A stretch of 64,000 bases of DNA from Loripinus fragilis (Eukaryota > Mollusca > Bivalvia > Lucinida > Lucinidae), in NCBI GenBank assembly GCA_964019695.1, contig OZ026518.1:111086145-111150144 (forward strand), read 5' to 3'. Positions 40,707-54,250 of this stretch are shown here, piece after piece; position 1 is the first letter of the stretch, and each line of letters begins with the position of its first letter. Position numbers and translations under genes: made by a program. The notes under the pieces are model-generated. The model searched no databases, was not told where the DNA came from, and saw only the letters and a program-made list of their open reading frames with translations.

Positions 40707-41756
40707 TGATAAGGACGTAAATTCAAAAAATATTCAAGAATTGGGAAGAGTTTACTCCTCCAAATAAACTGGTCAAAAAGTAAGCCCAATGTTTTTTTTT
40801 CCATAGGCATTTTGTTTATTTCTCCAAGTTTATTTTTAATTTTTAAATATATACTGACGGACTTTAAAAACGCAACACTTGGATAGCAGCTTTAGATCAT
40901 ATCTTAAAAATGAAGGCAAAGCAATCATTTGGTTGTATGTTAAACAGTGTTCATTTGTAAGTTACACTTAAAATTGTCCAATTAAAATGAATTTAACGCA
41001 TTGAAACTGTCAAATATTTAGATAGGGGTCAATTGTTTCATGTGACAAAATGTTATCAGTGAAAGATTCCCTACTTCTTTAAATTAAGAAACACAAGAAG
41101 TATCAAATTTGTGCCATGGACTTCGTTAGTCATCAAGGAATCACTCTCATATTGTTTGGTAGGTCTGTGGTACAGCCCATTAGCGTATATAACGTTTATC
41201 TGTTTGTACCCTTTCATTTGATGGCTTAAAATCTGTACTTAAGAAATGTTTCAGTGACCTAATTAATACGAAGCAGTAACGTCACCACGTTTTGTTGTAC
41301 AATTAAAACTAATGTGTTTGCTGATGAAACCAACTCATGACATCACCGAAGCTTTACATGTAGCTGTATTTTGGAAGATATAAAGGGACGTTAGTTTTGC
41401 GTAATTAAAGTCCCTCTGTATATAAAGCAATTCAAAACTCAGCTCGATTTAGACAATAGTGTTTTATGTGTTTTCACACAGTTTCATGCAAACTTTTCTG
41501 AGTGTACCCATTATTTTGCCATTTCAACTGTAGCCATGATTTGGACATTTACTCAAATGGAAGGAGATCTACAGAATTTATCAAGAGAAGGGAAACCCAA
41601 GATATGTTTAGAAGAAACATTGCTGCTACTGCAAATTGTATGCAGAAATCTTTATTCAGTAGAAAAAGTAGGAATAAACAAATATGAAAGTTTTTGTATT
41701 AAGCCTATTGGAAAATTTCAGCTCAGGATTAACTTCTTTTGACCAGTTTATTTAGG

Positions 41757-42085
41757 ATGAGATAGTAAAAATAAGTAAGTGAGTATTATCAGGTAATACC
41801 ACAATCACAAATCGCAGACAACCCTAAAGCACCGCGAGAAAGAGCCACTCAACCATCATGAGACACCAGGAAGACAAATTAAGCAAAGCAATCAGCTCTC
41901 TCTTCACCATCAAGATGATTGCAATACTAGAATGGACATAAAGTAACGTACAGCAAAACATAGAACAATTACAGACTCCCACAACAGGAGTAACAATAAA
42001 CAAAAAGTCAACAACAACAAAACCACCGCCTTAGAATGGACAGCAGCCTAAGCCACCAGGGGGCTTAAATGCATTTTACTGGTAC
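41757..42085. repeat. Dispersed repeat G, longest copy
   Basis: agtaagtgagtattatcagg, accatcaagatgattgcaat and cagcagcctaagccaccagg. The longer extent suggests the full element is at least 330 bp. Confidence 0.65.
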
Positions 42086-42089
42086 CAAA

Positions 42090-43200
42090 TCTTCGCCCTA
42101 GATTCTGCTGTTGTTGAAGTACAAGAAATGTTTTGTGAGGATGAAAAAATGTCTACAACAGCTACAATATTTCATTTCTCTTGAACCAGGACTCAGCCTA
42201 GAGTCAGGTAAGCCATTCCAGTTCCTCACAGGCAACGTGTTATCCAAGCAGTTTAGAACACGAGGATGCCAAAAGGGTTTTACCGTATTATCTAAAATGT
42301 TAGTTTGATTTCTTCTGAAAGTTTTCACATTTGAATTGTGCAGTTTGAAGCATGTAAATACCAGGACAAGTTTGCTGTACTGATTCTCCTCGAAAACCCA
42401 AGTACAAATGAAGATATTGTAACGTGACAGGGGTAACTAGAAAAGAATTAAGAAGACCAAAATTTGGTATTTGGGAAGTCAGCAAAAAGCACTTTTAAAA
42501 TTTAATAGAATTCATTGAAAAATAACAAAAACTATCAATTACAAAAAGCAATGGAAGATATTTATACAATCAAAGAAAGTCTAATTTACAGAACCTTATA
42601 TGTCCAAACTGTCCCTCAGAATATTAATAGAAGTTCTGCAGCAGTTTCTGATCCCCAGATTTTGAAGTTAATTCCAAATGAACTCTTAGTCCAAATCCAA
42701 CACTGAATGTCATGAAGTAATCCAGAAAGAATAAGTCAAACATAAATTAATCCAGATATAATAAGTTAGAATTCCAGCACAAAAGGTTTTGACTTTTAAA
42801 CGGTGAAGTCCTTATGAAAAATTAAATATATTATACTCTTTAAAAAGCTCCAGAATAATCAGGAAACAACTATGATATCATATGCTGAATATAAACCAAA
42901 ACCATAAATTCTGGAATATTCCACAAGCTTCAATTCTTCTGGGTGATTCCAGAACCCACTCAAAGCTTCTTTTGGCATGAAAAAGAAAGTTCGAGAGAAT
43001 CACGGACTTTTATCCTAAGTTCCAAAGCCTTCCATGATAAACTTTTAATTTCTAGATGATAAGTCATTCTTTCTTGAAAAATCGTTTGACCTTAGAATAA
43101 ATAACTTTTTCATCATCAATATCTGGGTCAACAGAAACCAAGTAAACAATATATCAAACAAATAAACATCATACATGTTACAATATAACCATAACAAAGG
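42090..43200. other. Intergenic, nothing recognised
   Basis: AT-rich; open frames are short and overlap one another on both strands. A stretch at 41500-41742 (just upstream) is open in two frames but matches no family I know. Confidence 0.4.
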
Positions 43201-43212
43201 TAGGGTGTAAAG

Positions 43213-43787
43213 AGATAGGTGCATTAAGGGGCTAATGTGGCCCCCCTCTGTAGCCAAAAACTGAAGGTTGCTTTTTGCCAATTTCTTGTGATTGGTTAAT
43301 TAGAAGATTAGACCATGTTTAAAATTCTGGCATTTATTCAACTTTACTGTTGCTATGGTAACTAAAATGGATCACAAAAATAGGCTTGAAATACAGAACA
43401 AGTTGCCATTTTGGACCAAATTAAGGCTTTGGGAGGCCAGTTTAAAAAACGAATTAGATATCAGAACAGCTAAATATCAAAACAACCCTTATATTATGTT
43501 GTGTGCCGTAATAATTCCAATCATCTGTTAAAATATCTTTTTGGTATTTGCTTGTGCTCTAGATGTTAACATCTCTGTCAAATGTCGGCAATTTGCTACA
43601 AAATAGTCACTATCCTATAATTTCAGCCTATTTTGGCACCATAGAAACGTTTAAAATTCAAATTAATAGCAGACTTTTACAATTGTGCTATTGTTCTAAT
43701 AAACTAAGAAGAAATTGGTGAAAAACAATTTTTATTTTTAGCCTCATAGGGGGAGGGGGGAAATGCGCCTTAATGCACGTAGCTCTC
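43213..43787. mobile_element. Possible 570-bp element with gtgcattaagg ends
   Basis: Left aggtgcattaaggggc and right gcgccttaatgcac are inverted, and both are followed inward by a G/C run (ggcccccctc and gggggagggggg). No coding content. Confidence 0.5.
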
Positions 43788-44870
43788 TGTCTTTGTTTTA
43801 TTGGCGATAGATATGATCACAACCAAAGGAACATGAAATAACTTGTTGCTATGACATCATGTGTTATCAAAAGTGTGCAAAGGTAGTTTTGTTATTTTCC
43901 CATTCACCCATAGCCCTGGCTAATCACAGACTTTAAACTGATTCAATCAAATAAATGATTTATCTGGCGTCTGGGGGAGATTTATACCCCAATGTATTAA
44001 ATGGTAAGCCACTATTATGATGCATTTGCGAATGCAACACAATATCTGATTGTATAACATCAATTATTTGCGAGAGCAAATCATGCTATATACTTTCAGA
44101 AACCTGATGCCGTTATGTAACTTTCCATTGGCTGGCTGTAATAAGTGCAAAATAATGGAGATACATGGTCAGAAATCTTATTTTATGGCTGTGCTAAAAA
44201 TAAAAAAAAAGTGCGATTACAGAATAATTTAAGTGTCATTTGATAAATAGAATCTAACATTTATGCTCCTGAAAACCTCACATTTTATACTTTCCTGAAC
44301 TCGTTTAATAAATTCAATACTAGATGAGCCCTAATGTAAGATTTCTTTTCATTCTCCGTTTCCTTAGTTATATTAACACATCTTTTATTTGCCAATACGA
44401 CTGAAGGTTTTATCAAAGTTGTAAATCAGTAATAAGAGGGGACATGGGTGTGCAGCTTGTCTTTAAATTAACAGTACAAATGTTAGATTAGTTAATGACC
44501 AGTTGATTCATATGACCAGTCTGCAGCATTTGATATTTTATTAAAACATTCCCCATTTAACTATGCCCAAGAAAGACCAATATCCCTCTAAGAGTGTCTA
44601 GAAACCATCCTTTTAGCCACCATAAAACAAGCTTGACCAAAACTCAAAAGTGATTTCAAAGGCATTACTGGAGACAGGTTGTGATGCGGGAAGTGGATAG
44701 CATTTTTAAATTGTAGACTGTCATCCGTGCTTCCTAGTTAGTGTCCAGCCCTATAGTACAATCCCTTTTAAGGCATGGATTCGTTGATAAAAGAACACAA
44801 TTGTTAACCTTATAATCGAGTATTAGGCATTTTATGTTTCACGTTGGCTTAGGGTTTAATGTTGAAAATT

Positions 44871-46001
44871 ATGTTCTCTTTCATTTTATTCAGACGAAAG
44901 ATAAATTATTTATTACCTAGACTTCTTAAAATTTGGAAACAAGATATACTACCTCGAATTACCAACTGTTATGATGTACATGCCTATATGCCTCAACATC
45001 AGTATTTAGCGTTTTTCGTGTACATCATAACCGTCTATATTTCTTAGTACAATATCTTAAAGGATAAGATATCAAACTTAACAACATATACGTGTGTGAC
45101 GGCAAGCACAGACCTGGGCGCTTTCTCTTTATTCATAAGACAAAATTTCATAACAATAAATTTACAGCCAGCCAGCATCTCTCCTTCCAAATGTAGTTCC
45201 TGGCTTAGGCTACATCAATGTAGTTAAGGATTCGAAAACATAGACTGTGCATCAGCTCATACATAAAACCAATCTCTCAATTTTACAGCATATCTGAAAG
45301 AAACTGATAACCAATCAAATATCATATAAAAGACAAAAAATCTTGGATCTTTTTAAGCCGTTATGCAATATATCTTTCAAATCTACATAACCAACCATTT
45401 TTCGAACATTTATGAGGGTGGGTGGGTGGGTAATCGCACATAAACCCAACAGAATTTCTCAATTGGTCTGTCTAGCCTCGAATGACCTTACAAAATTATA
45501 AACGATAATTTATACCCTTGCTGAACAATCATTGCACCTAAATCACGAGGTTCTTGCCTCGTGATTAGCCTAACTAATGAAATTCCATGAATTTCTCGTG
45601 ACGAACAAGTGAGTTCTTATATACCGTATTTGTTCTAATACAACTATTACAGAAAACAAGTATATCCTCTATAAATGTCACCTTTATTCAATACTTGAAG
45701 AATTAAGTAAATATCGCATCGGTTAATAAATATATTTATGTTCTCTTTCATTTTATTCAGACGAAACATAAATTATTTATTACCTAGACTTCTTAAAATT
45801 TGGAAACCAGATATACTACCTCGAATTACCAACTGTTATGATGAACATGCCTATATGCCTCAACATCAGTATTTAGCGTTTTTCGTGTACATCATAACCG
45901 TCTATATTTCTAAGTACAATATCTTAAAGGATAAGATATCAAACTTAACAACATATACGTGTGTGACGGCAAGCACAGACCTGGGTGCTTTCTCTTTATT
46001 C
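44871..46001. repeat. 264-bp block duplicated at 867-bp spacing
   Basis: 44871-45134 and 45738-46001 are almost identical: atgttctctttcattttatt, gaattaccaactgttatgat, catgcctatatgcctcaaca and acggcaagcacagacctggg are shared, with only a few substitutions. Both are open for about 60-90 codons, but the readings are unlike any known protein. Confidence 0.9.
45437..45737. repeat. 300-bp dispersed repeat, second copy at 53148-53451
   Basis: Shared blocks: acagaatttctcaattggt, tgtctagcctcgaatgacct, ataatttatacccttgctga, aatcacgaggttcttgcctc and tctcgtgacgaacaagtgag. It ends against the second copy of the 264-bp block. Confidence 0.9.
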
Positions 46002-46549
46002 GACTAAAAAAGAACGGGGAATTAAAGCAGTGATTCATATATATAATAAATGGCTAAATACAACTGAAGAAAAATTTAGTTTTGACTTGGTTATTGGTCT
46101 AATTGTCATTTCTCTAAACCCCATTACTCATTCTGTGCTTGGTTGCTACCTGGTCACGTACAAAACCACAAATATGTGTTAGATGCTGATGCCCCTAAAC
46201 GGAGAGTAAAAGCTTAAAGTTTTCATGGACTAGAACCTCTAAAAGCAAAATTCTATCTTCATCCTAGCGTTCGAGATGTGATCAACTTTCCTTTTAAAAT
46301 CTGATTTTTAGAAATAATACTTTTTGATAAAAAAGAATAATTGTATTTTTGGTGAATTCTTGAATGCTGACAAATACAGATCATACTCACTTACTATTTT
46401 AGATATTTGACAGCACAAGTAATCTTTCTGTTTTTGTTAAAACTACTGAATACACAGTTTAAACTGTTCAGTTTTACTCTGCATTTTCAAAGTTATTTGT
46501 TAAGCTTTAAATCATATATAATTCCTATAGTAGTTTCAAGATGCATAGT

Positions 46550-46735
46550 AATGAGGCAATTCTATTTCTCTTATGAATAGGTAAAGCATGACTATTCACT
46601 GCTACGCGCATATGCAGTTAGCTGTGGTAGGTTCAATATAATTGTAAAATAGAGACAACCTGCACGCCCAAAATCAAGGTAAACTTGCCAGTGTTTGTTT
46701 ACAACAATTCTCATCTATCTTTGAAACTACTATAA
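46550..46735. repeat. Dispersed repeat, inverted partner of 6070-6245
   Basis: tctattttacaattatattg (reverse strand), gcacgcccaaaatcaaggta and ttgccagtgtttgtttacaa match the reverse complement of 6070-6245. Confidence 0.75.
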
Positions 46736-47279
46736 TGCTAATAAGTTCACCAAAGTGTAAATCAGCATGCGCAAAATAGTAGATATAGTTACCAGTCTTT
46801 AATCTAACCAATTCTGACATCTCTCTTGTACCTGAATGCTTGAATGAAATGTTTAAATGAACTGCACTCAAACCTTTTGACAAGTATATGCTTGCTCCCC
46901 TTTCTTTGCATTGTCTGCTCCACCAAAGTTGTTGGTTCATATAATATTTCTCTTTTCATGAGCCCAAGCAATTCAGTAACTATAAACTGCCATAAACTCC
47001 TGAAACTGAAGAACGAGAATCCATTAACTAAGATCAATTTAATAATTGTAACATGATTATTGGGTTCTTAAATCAGTTTGTAACAAATTTTAGGACACAA
47101 CTAGAAACTTTTTTTTAAAGTTATACGTGTACAGTAAACACACAGTTAGAGTAAAGTGACGTATTTTGTCACGTTGTGCTGCTCTATTCAGTTGATTGGA
47201 CTAAAGCCAGTATTTCTTTCATATTTCTAATGGTAAACCTGTTTCATAACTGTACTCTTACCGAGTTTGAAGTATAACT

Positions 47280-48000
47280 TGCAATTTATATCTTGTTATT
47301 TATGAAACTTGTCACGTGTAATGTTATTCATGAAACTTGTCACGTGTAATGTTATTAGGATCAGAACAAGTTTATGTGACAATTAAACTTTTCAACAGCT
47401 ATTACAATATTTTTCTGACTCGCACATGTTTTCATTCTCCAATAGAGACTTTATCAAATATGTGAATTGTAGCGACAAAAAACGTAGTGACAAAAATTAT
47501 ATATGATATATATATATGACAAATCATGTTCAGGCTTGAACAAAACTATAAGCTTACCATTCTCTCATTAAAATCAACTAACATGAAAGGTGCCGTTTCA
47601 AAATGCTAATAAGCCTAGTCATTCTAAAACGATATCTTCACGGAACATTATATCACCTATCATTTTTAAACAATTTCATTTCATCTCTAAAGCAGGTATT
47701 TCTCTGACTTTTACATCTTTCCATTCTCCAATAGAGACTTAATATGTTAATTGTAATGTCAAATATAAAATAATATGATCTATATATGTATATCAAAACA
47801 TGTTCAGGCTTCGACAAGTATTAGCTTTAAACTGATTTTCAAAAGACAATAAGCTTACCATTTGCTCTTTAAGATAAACTTACACGAAAAGTGCACTTTC
47901 AAAATGCTGATCGCTCTAAAACACTACCACAGAACATTATATCACCCATCGTTTTTAAACAATTTGATTTTATCTCTAAAGCATGTATACCAAAATCGTC
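47280..48000. repeat. Short and long tandem repeats
   Basis: 47300-47360 carries atgaaacttgtcacgtgtaa with tgttatt two to three times (27-bp unit). 47430-47735 and 47733-48000 are two diverged copies of a 300-bp unit: cattctccaatagagact, aaaacatgttcaggctt(c/g), ataagcttaccatt and acattatatcacc(t/c)atc. Confidence 0.75.
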
Positions 48001-48084
48001 AAATTTCGAAGGGACTTAGTTTCTAAATCAGAAATTTTTTATCTGCAAATCATGCGTATTATTTTCTTATCTCTCTATAATATA

Positions 48085-48730
48085 TTAGTCTCTGAAGCAG
48101 AGCTCTACTATGAAATATATAAATTCACATCTAACCACAGCTTCTCATCTCAAACATAAACTTAGCCTCTGAATCAAAACCTTGCTGCCTGCATAACCGT
48201 ACGTGTAATAGCATTTTTATTATATTTTTTTATAATACATCTGTCTCTGAAGCAGAGCTCTCTTTCTGTGCAAAACAGAAACACCCATCTAAATCATAGC
48301 TTCTCCTCTTAAACAAAGATTAACTTTCTTAATCAGAAAATTTTTCTGCCTGCCAAACCATACATATTCTAACATTCTAATTATATTTTCTATAACATAT
48401 CTATCTCTGAAGCAAATCTCTAATTCTGTGGAACACAGAAACCACTTTTAAACTGTAACTTCTCCTCTCAAACAGAGACTACGTCTCTGAATCAGAAAGT
48501 TACTGCCGGTATGAACCATACATGTAATAACACTTCCTTTTCTTTTTTCTTTTCATATATGTCTCTGAAGCAGAGCTCTATTTCTGTGAAGCACAGAACC
48601 ATAGCTTCTTCTCTCAAACGGAGACCATGTCTCTGAATCGGAAAGCTACTGTAAATACATAACATCTCTTGGTCATTTTGTATTCATCTGTTTATGAATC
48701 CAGCTGTATTTCTGTAACGTACAGAAATAC
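48085..48730. repeat. Degenerate tandem repeat, 148-170-bp unit, four copies
   Basis: gtctctgaagcagagctct (or a close variant) recurs at 48088, 48243, 48413 and 48561. Each unit also has tctctgaatcagaaa, a cttctcctctcaaacagaga-like segment and a (c)cata(c)atgtaat segment. It ends just before the TA microsatellite. Confidence 0.85.
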
Positions 48731-48813
48731 TATCATGCGTATAAACATCACCTTTATTGCGTATATATACACTCACATATAATTACACATTTGTATACAC
48801 CTACATTAGCAAA

Positions 48814-48921
<108 letters not shown>

Positions 48922-49079
48922 CGTGCATAATGCTAAATATATACCCAAATGGATACTTATTAAATGACGTTTGGTGATAATTTAACCCAAATTTCCTTAC
49001 ACTATGGCTATGTACGTACATATATCCTATGCACAATAAATTTAGCAATTGTTTTGTATGGGTGAGCCCATCCACATCA

Positions 49080-51170
49080 GATCTCGAGTTTCATTTGCTG
49101 TCATGAAGATACAAGCGCCGATCATCTGACAAGATTTTCCAATTTAAAAAATACAGAATAACCAAACGCAGCGGCCGTGCTAAAGTGACGTTTAATTTTA
49201 AGACTTGCGGGTAACGTGGGTATTTCTGATCATTGGCGGAAGCCGAAACCATTTTCAAACGATTGTTTTGTCACTGAAAACCAACAAAGCATAACAAATG
49301 CTGCAATTTTCTGAACTTTCTCAGAGAAATAAAGGACCAAGTTTTCACAATTTGACGTTTTTACTAATACGTTTACGTTATCGCCTTTGAACGGTGTTTC
49401 TAGTCGCGTTTTCTTGACCCTTATTAACAAATAAAACTGCATGATGCCTTCCAACACACTCAGACAAATAATGGTGCATACAGCATCTTCACTACTACAG
49501 TGCACGAGCCGAAAGATAAAAACTAACGTCACCGTTATCTCGCAAATGCGTCGCACCTTTTTTCAGTTACTTAAGGTTTTAATCAACCATAAGATGGGTT
49601 ACATTGTTAGCCTATGACATCTTTGCAAACTGATACTCTGTTGAATTGAAATGCCAATTAACATTAGAAGTTTAATCAAATGATGACTACGTTTTGACGT
49701 CATTGATGGCAGCTGATTTTTTCAGCATGAAATCTCTATCACATCTGTCACATAACCAATATTTTTTATAGGCGTATGATGCATGAGGAAGATGAAAGAC
49801 CACCAAACGAAAAATCACATGCTTATAATTTTGCATTACTTACAATGGATGTGAATTTTGCTTACTGACCCCTTCTACAATTCTTCCTCTCCCCAAATGC
49901 CTATTTAAAGGATGGCGTCTGAAATTTTGTGGTTTCATTTGGATAAGATCCTGTTTTCGTCATTGCAATTAAAATTGATCAGCACTGCACAAAGATGAGC
50001 ACAAAAAAGATGCGAAACATAAGAAATTGCTAAACTTATTGTGCATAGTATATATTCTCAGAATTTAATAGCAAACACTTTACTCATGAAAACTTTCAAG
50101 TTACAAAAATAGAACATATCAATCATTTAGATAGTACGTCTAGACTTAAATAACAAATTTTCGCTTAGCTTTATCAACTTTGAGAATTAAGGCTAGAATC
50201 GCTTTGCAATTTGAAAACATTTTAGAACGCCCCTTCATTCACAAGCTTAGACATGAAACAGGGTTTCGCTTACTAAAGAAATATGAGAATCGGCCATTTG
50301 TTCATACAACTGCCTCACACTGAACGTCAAAGCTAAACACATAATGTCTCATATACGAAGTTGCAAATCTATCTCTGTCACAGAGATCCCACAAAATGTA
50401 TGTAAAATGAAATAATTTGACACTACTCAGTTGTCCTAGTTAATACTATAAGAGAATGGCAAGTTCAATATTCCGTTTTAAGCATATTTGAAAAATATAA
50501 AGCTTTAATACTCTCTGCGGAAACAACATGTACGCAGTGCTAGGATTCTGAAAACCCAGTTGTTCCACATTCTAAGAGAATGGTTTACTCAAACCCCAAA
50601 ATCCACTAATTATGGGAAAATACAAATAACTTTCTAGGGATAAAAAGGAATCTCAAGAGATAAAAGTATGATGAGGGGGTTCAACTAGCCACCTCTCACT
50701 CTGACAAAATAAAACGGATTCATCCACTATGCAACGCATAACTCCTTGCTGTTTTCTATAATGACGTAATAACGTCTAATCATAAGCCAACTTGCTGTCA
50801 AGCAACGTTTCCTATAATATGCATTAATGAAATAACTTTGCCAACATATTGAAAAGGTTTCCTTGCAAAGACAGTAAAAACATGAAAACGAATTTTCTGA
50901 AGTGCATCTAAAAACCCTAATTCTCCTGCCCAAAATATAAAAGGAAAATTGATTGATATTCCCAAATAGCCATAACCACTGTAGCGTTGACTTACTAGAT
51001 CCCCGTACAAATTTCATAAATTATAACAGACCCCAGTCTTCAAGACTATTTCTGACGGAAAACTGTCTGCAACTTATTTAAAATTTATCACCAGCACAAG
51101 GTTTTCTCAAATACACCTGTTTTCAGCGATCATGCCCTGTACGTGTATACTAGAATTTAAAATGTCATTA
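49080..51170. other. Intergenic, nothing recognised
   Basis: The longest open frame (49556-49230, minus, 108 codons) starts with a hydrophobic stretch that could pass for a signal peptide, but shows no known domain and no intron or promoter context. I see no repeat structure. Confidence 0.4.
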
Positions 51171-51247
51171 TCTTGGATTGATCCTTTTGGAAAAAGGAAT
51201 TCCTCTGACAAAAGAAACCACAAACAGTTACCTAAAGCGCCATCTAG

Positions 51248-52255
51248 AGCCTCGTTCTACATCCTATGGAGTCTATATCTCTCAACTCATTCGTTTTGCT
51301 AGAGCATCTAGCTATGTTGTTGACTTCAACACTCGCAATAAATTGTTAACTCAGAAACTTCTTAAACAAGGCTATCGGTATCATAAACTTCGCAAAACAT
51401 TTTCAAAATTTTATAGACGATACTATGATTTGATTTCTAAATTCCAAGTTGGACTTAAATCTCTCTTGCGCCAAGGACTTTCGGAACCTGATTTCTATGG
51501 TGACTTGGTGTATAAGTTGAAGAAGATTGTTGGCTCTAATAATTTTTCAGCGCAGTTCATTAAAATAATTTCCCATTATAAAAAGATTGGCTATAACATT
51601 AATGTATTGCAACAGACTGCATGCTTGGTAGTCAACCCAATCACGGTTGGCAACTTTGCTTTCCTCTTTAATTGCACGCCGGTGGGTCGGACTTCAGACT
51701 CTATGATGGTTCCGACTTAAAGACTTATCTATTGATGAGATGGTAGGGGCCTGATGCTTTGGCTGTTTGTCGGGCCCACCGGGGTTTACCTGTTGGATTT
51801 CTTTTGCTCCGGTATTCAGTTTAATTTACTGTTGAGTCCTTATCCTTGCTTTATCTCCTTGTTATATCTTGATTTATATGTTTTAGGAGATGATGCATTG
51901 ATAAGTTAGGGGTCTTTCATGCAAACCAAATATCTATGTGTCTTGATCCACCTTGATTGCACATCTGAATTAAGGGTGAGGTTGGCGCCGTTAAACCGGT
52001 TTAAGCCCTCCAGTAAAATATTTTACTGACCGTTCCAAGGCGGTACTTCTTTTGTGGATCTTTTATGTTTTTGTTCTGTCTTGTGTTTGCTTTGTTTTGT
52101 GCGCGTCTGTTTATATGTGCTTTTTGGTCACCTGCTGGGAAAGGGCTGACCTCTTGGCTCTCGTTTGTGGTGTCTTCTGTGAGTTTGTCACTTTCCCATT
52201 GGTATCCTGGGTCAGGTGTGGTACTTGATTGTATCGATTCCTGATCTTTGCACCA
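51248..52255 (+). mobile_element. 5'-truncated retroelement: reverse-transcriptase C-terminus and 3' UTR
   Basis: An open frame from about 51248 to TAA at 51720 reads STSYGVYISQLIRFARASSY, then RYHKLRKTFSKFYRRYYDLI, LRQGLSEPDFYGDLVYKLKK, and ends NCTPVGRTSDSMMVPT. I recognise this as the C-terminus of a reverse-transcriptase protein common in marine invertebrate genomes; upstream catalytic domains are missing. About 530 bp of non-coding tail follows. Its last part, near 52100-52255, recurs inverted at 60466-60610 and 16022-16112, which marks it as the 3' end of a repeated element truncated at its 5' side. The exact clade is not resolved. Confidence 0.75.
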
Positions 52256-52879
52256 TTACTTACTTTTAAGTCGGAGGTACTAGCTTCGGTCTTTAGCGAT
52301 GAAAAAATGTCAACTTTCAGCTTGCATATTACCATAATTAAGAATTTCTCATGTAAACCAAATTTAGGATTTTCAGAAAAGGTTGTTTTCTTCAACATAA
52401 TTCCATTCTATGGTTAAGCCATCTGGGTATAATAGGCTTTATGTAAACTCACGCTGAAGAGTTCCGCTGAGATACTCATTGAAAATAATACCAGGCGCTT
52501 ATTAAAAAGCGTTCAAAATCCTGAACTTTTAATTAATAAAATGTCCGTCAATATGGCCGATTATTTTATATACACTTTCTGTATCCAAAGATAATTATAT
52601 TTCTAATCGATACTGAAATTTTCAGCGTAAAATTTTGAGTAGTTTTAAAGACATTGCAAGTTATAAAATTACCAAAATACGTAGGGATAACGGAGAATTA
52701 CCTGTGTATGTTCACCAAGTGCTTAAAGCGCCTCGATGATCCAGAGCGGGATATGACGTATCACTGTTTTAAGAGAATAGTTTGAGATCATGACAATAAA
52801 AAGCTTTGTTTTGTACCTTGTATTAGAAACAATATGGCGGCTGAACGTCATCTCGTCCAAATGAATAATTAAATATTTT

Positions 52880-53000
52880 GCACCCAGATGGATTCGAACT
52901 CGCAACCTTCCAATTCTACCATTCTCAGTGACACAGATGACCAATTCTACTATTCTCAGTGACACAGATGGCCTGTGTGTAGACCGCTTAGCTATCACGC
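52880..53000 (-). mobile_element. tRNA-like sequence with an internal 36-bp duplication
   Basis: Minus strand: gagcgtgatagctaagcggt (A box region) and gcgagttcgaatcca (B box) are separated by twice the segment cattctcagtgacacagatg (plus strand, at 52919 and 52955). The spacing is too long for a tRNA. Most likely a SINE remnant. Confidence 0.6.
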
Positions 53001-53147
53001 TCTAACATGCGAATAGCACAAGTCCAATGACATTGCCTTTGAAGTATAAATATTATATATTTATCATTTATTATCTGCGACTGCTGCCTTCGATTTACTT
53101 TCTCTGCTGGCTTCCTGCTCAATAACTTCGTCGACGTTACTCAAAGC

Positions 53148-53451
53148 ACACATAAATCCAACAGAATTTCTCAATTGGTTTGTCTAGCCTCGAATGACCT
53201 TACAAAGTTATAAACGATAATTTATACCCTTGCTGAACAATCATTGCACCTAAATCACGAGGTTCTTGCCTCGTGTTTAGCTTAAATAATGTAATTCCAT
53301 GAATTTCTCGTGACGAACAAGTGAGTTCTTATATACCGTATGTGTTCTAATACAACGTATTACAGAAAACAAGTATACCCTCTATAAATGTCACCTTTCT
53401 TCAATACTTGAAGAATTCAAGTAAATATCACATCGGTTAATAAATATATTT
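53148..53451. repeat. 300-bp dispersed repeat (partner of 45437-45737)
   Basis: Same order of blocks in the same orientation, with a few small substitutions and one-base indels. No coding capacity. Both copies end with ggttaataaatatattt. Confidence 0.9.
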
Positions 53452-53764
53452 CTGTCAATATCCGAAACCTGTGGCTATTTCTCTTTCCAAAAATAGTTGG
53501 CAGACCTTGGCCAGGCATTCTATTGGTCATCATACTTCTTCAGTCGTCTCATGGTACTGGAGGAGCTTTCTGCTCTGGCTGTAGATATGTGTATGCATGC
53601 AAAGATGCTAACTTTTATGAAAATCTGAAGCATAAGTCTTTGTTGGTAAAGTACAGAGCTCCCCGTAGGTAATTTGGGAAATTTTCTAAACCAGTTGATG
53701 TTTCGTGAAATTCGTCTCGTATTATGGTAAGCGCATCTTGTTAGAACCTTGTGCTCCTCTGGTT

Positions 53765-54250
53765 TATTAGCTCACCTGAGCCGAAGGCTCCGGGGTGATT
53801 TATTAGTATACCAGTGACTCCGGCGTCCGTCTGTCGTTCGTCCGTCCGTCAACATTTTCAAACATTTACTCCGAAACCACTGGGCCAATTGAACTCAAAT
53901 TTCATATGGAGACTCCTTAGGACGGGGGAACGTAAGTTTGTTCAAATGGTCCTGGTCACATTGCCAAGATGGCCGCCATGCCCATATATGGTAAAAACAG
54001 CATTGGGGATTTGGGGCCTACCAAGTTTGTTCAAATGATGATCCTTAGTTGACCTTGACCTACTTAACATTAATGTCAAATTTTCTTCCTAATGCATTTA
54101 AATAGGATTTTTTTGAAAAGTTGATTTTTTGAATACTGTTGAAGCTAAGTCATTATTCTCACTTGATATGTTAAGCCTAACGAGACAATGGCTATAAGTA
54201 AGTTTCAAAGGTCAAGGCCACCACACCCATAAATAAAAACCCTTTAAATA
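53765..54250. mobile_element. gagccgaaggctc element end, relative of 4788-6992
   Basis: Inverted relative to 6400-6905: tagctcacctgagccgaagg, ccgtctgtcgttcgtccgtc, ctcaaatttcatatggagac and cctaatgcatttaaatagga. Truncated before the Tc1 relic. Confidence 0.75.

Noticed and set aside
41502..41742. Two overlapping open frames after a T-rich ctgtag
   Set aside because: Both frames are open and neither resembles a known family; coding status cannot be supported.
44859..46182. ORFs in the duplicated 264-bp block
   Set aside because: The first copy has an early stop relative to the second and neither matches a known protein; treated as repeat.
49230..49556. 108-codon minus-strand ORF with hydrophobic start
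   Set aside because: No domain or homologue recognised; length is within chance for this AT-rich DNA.
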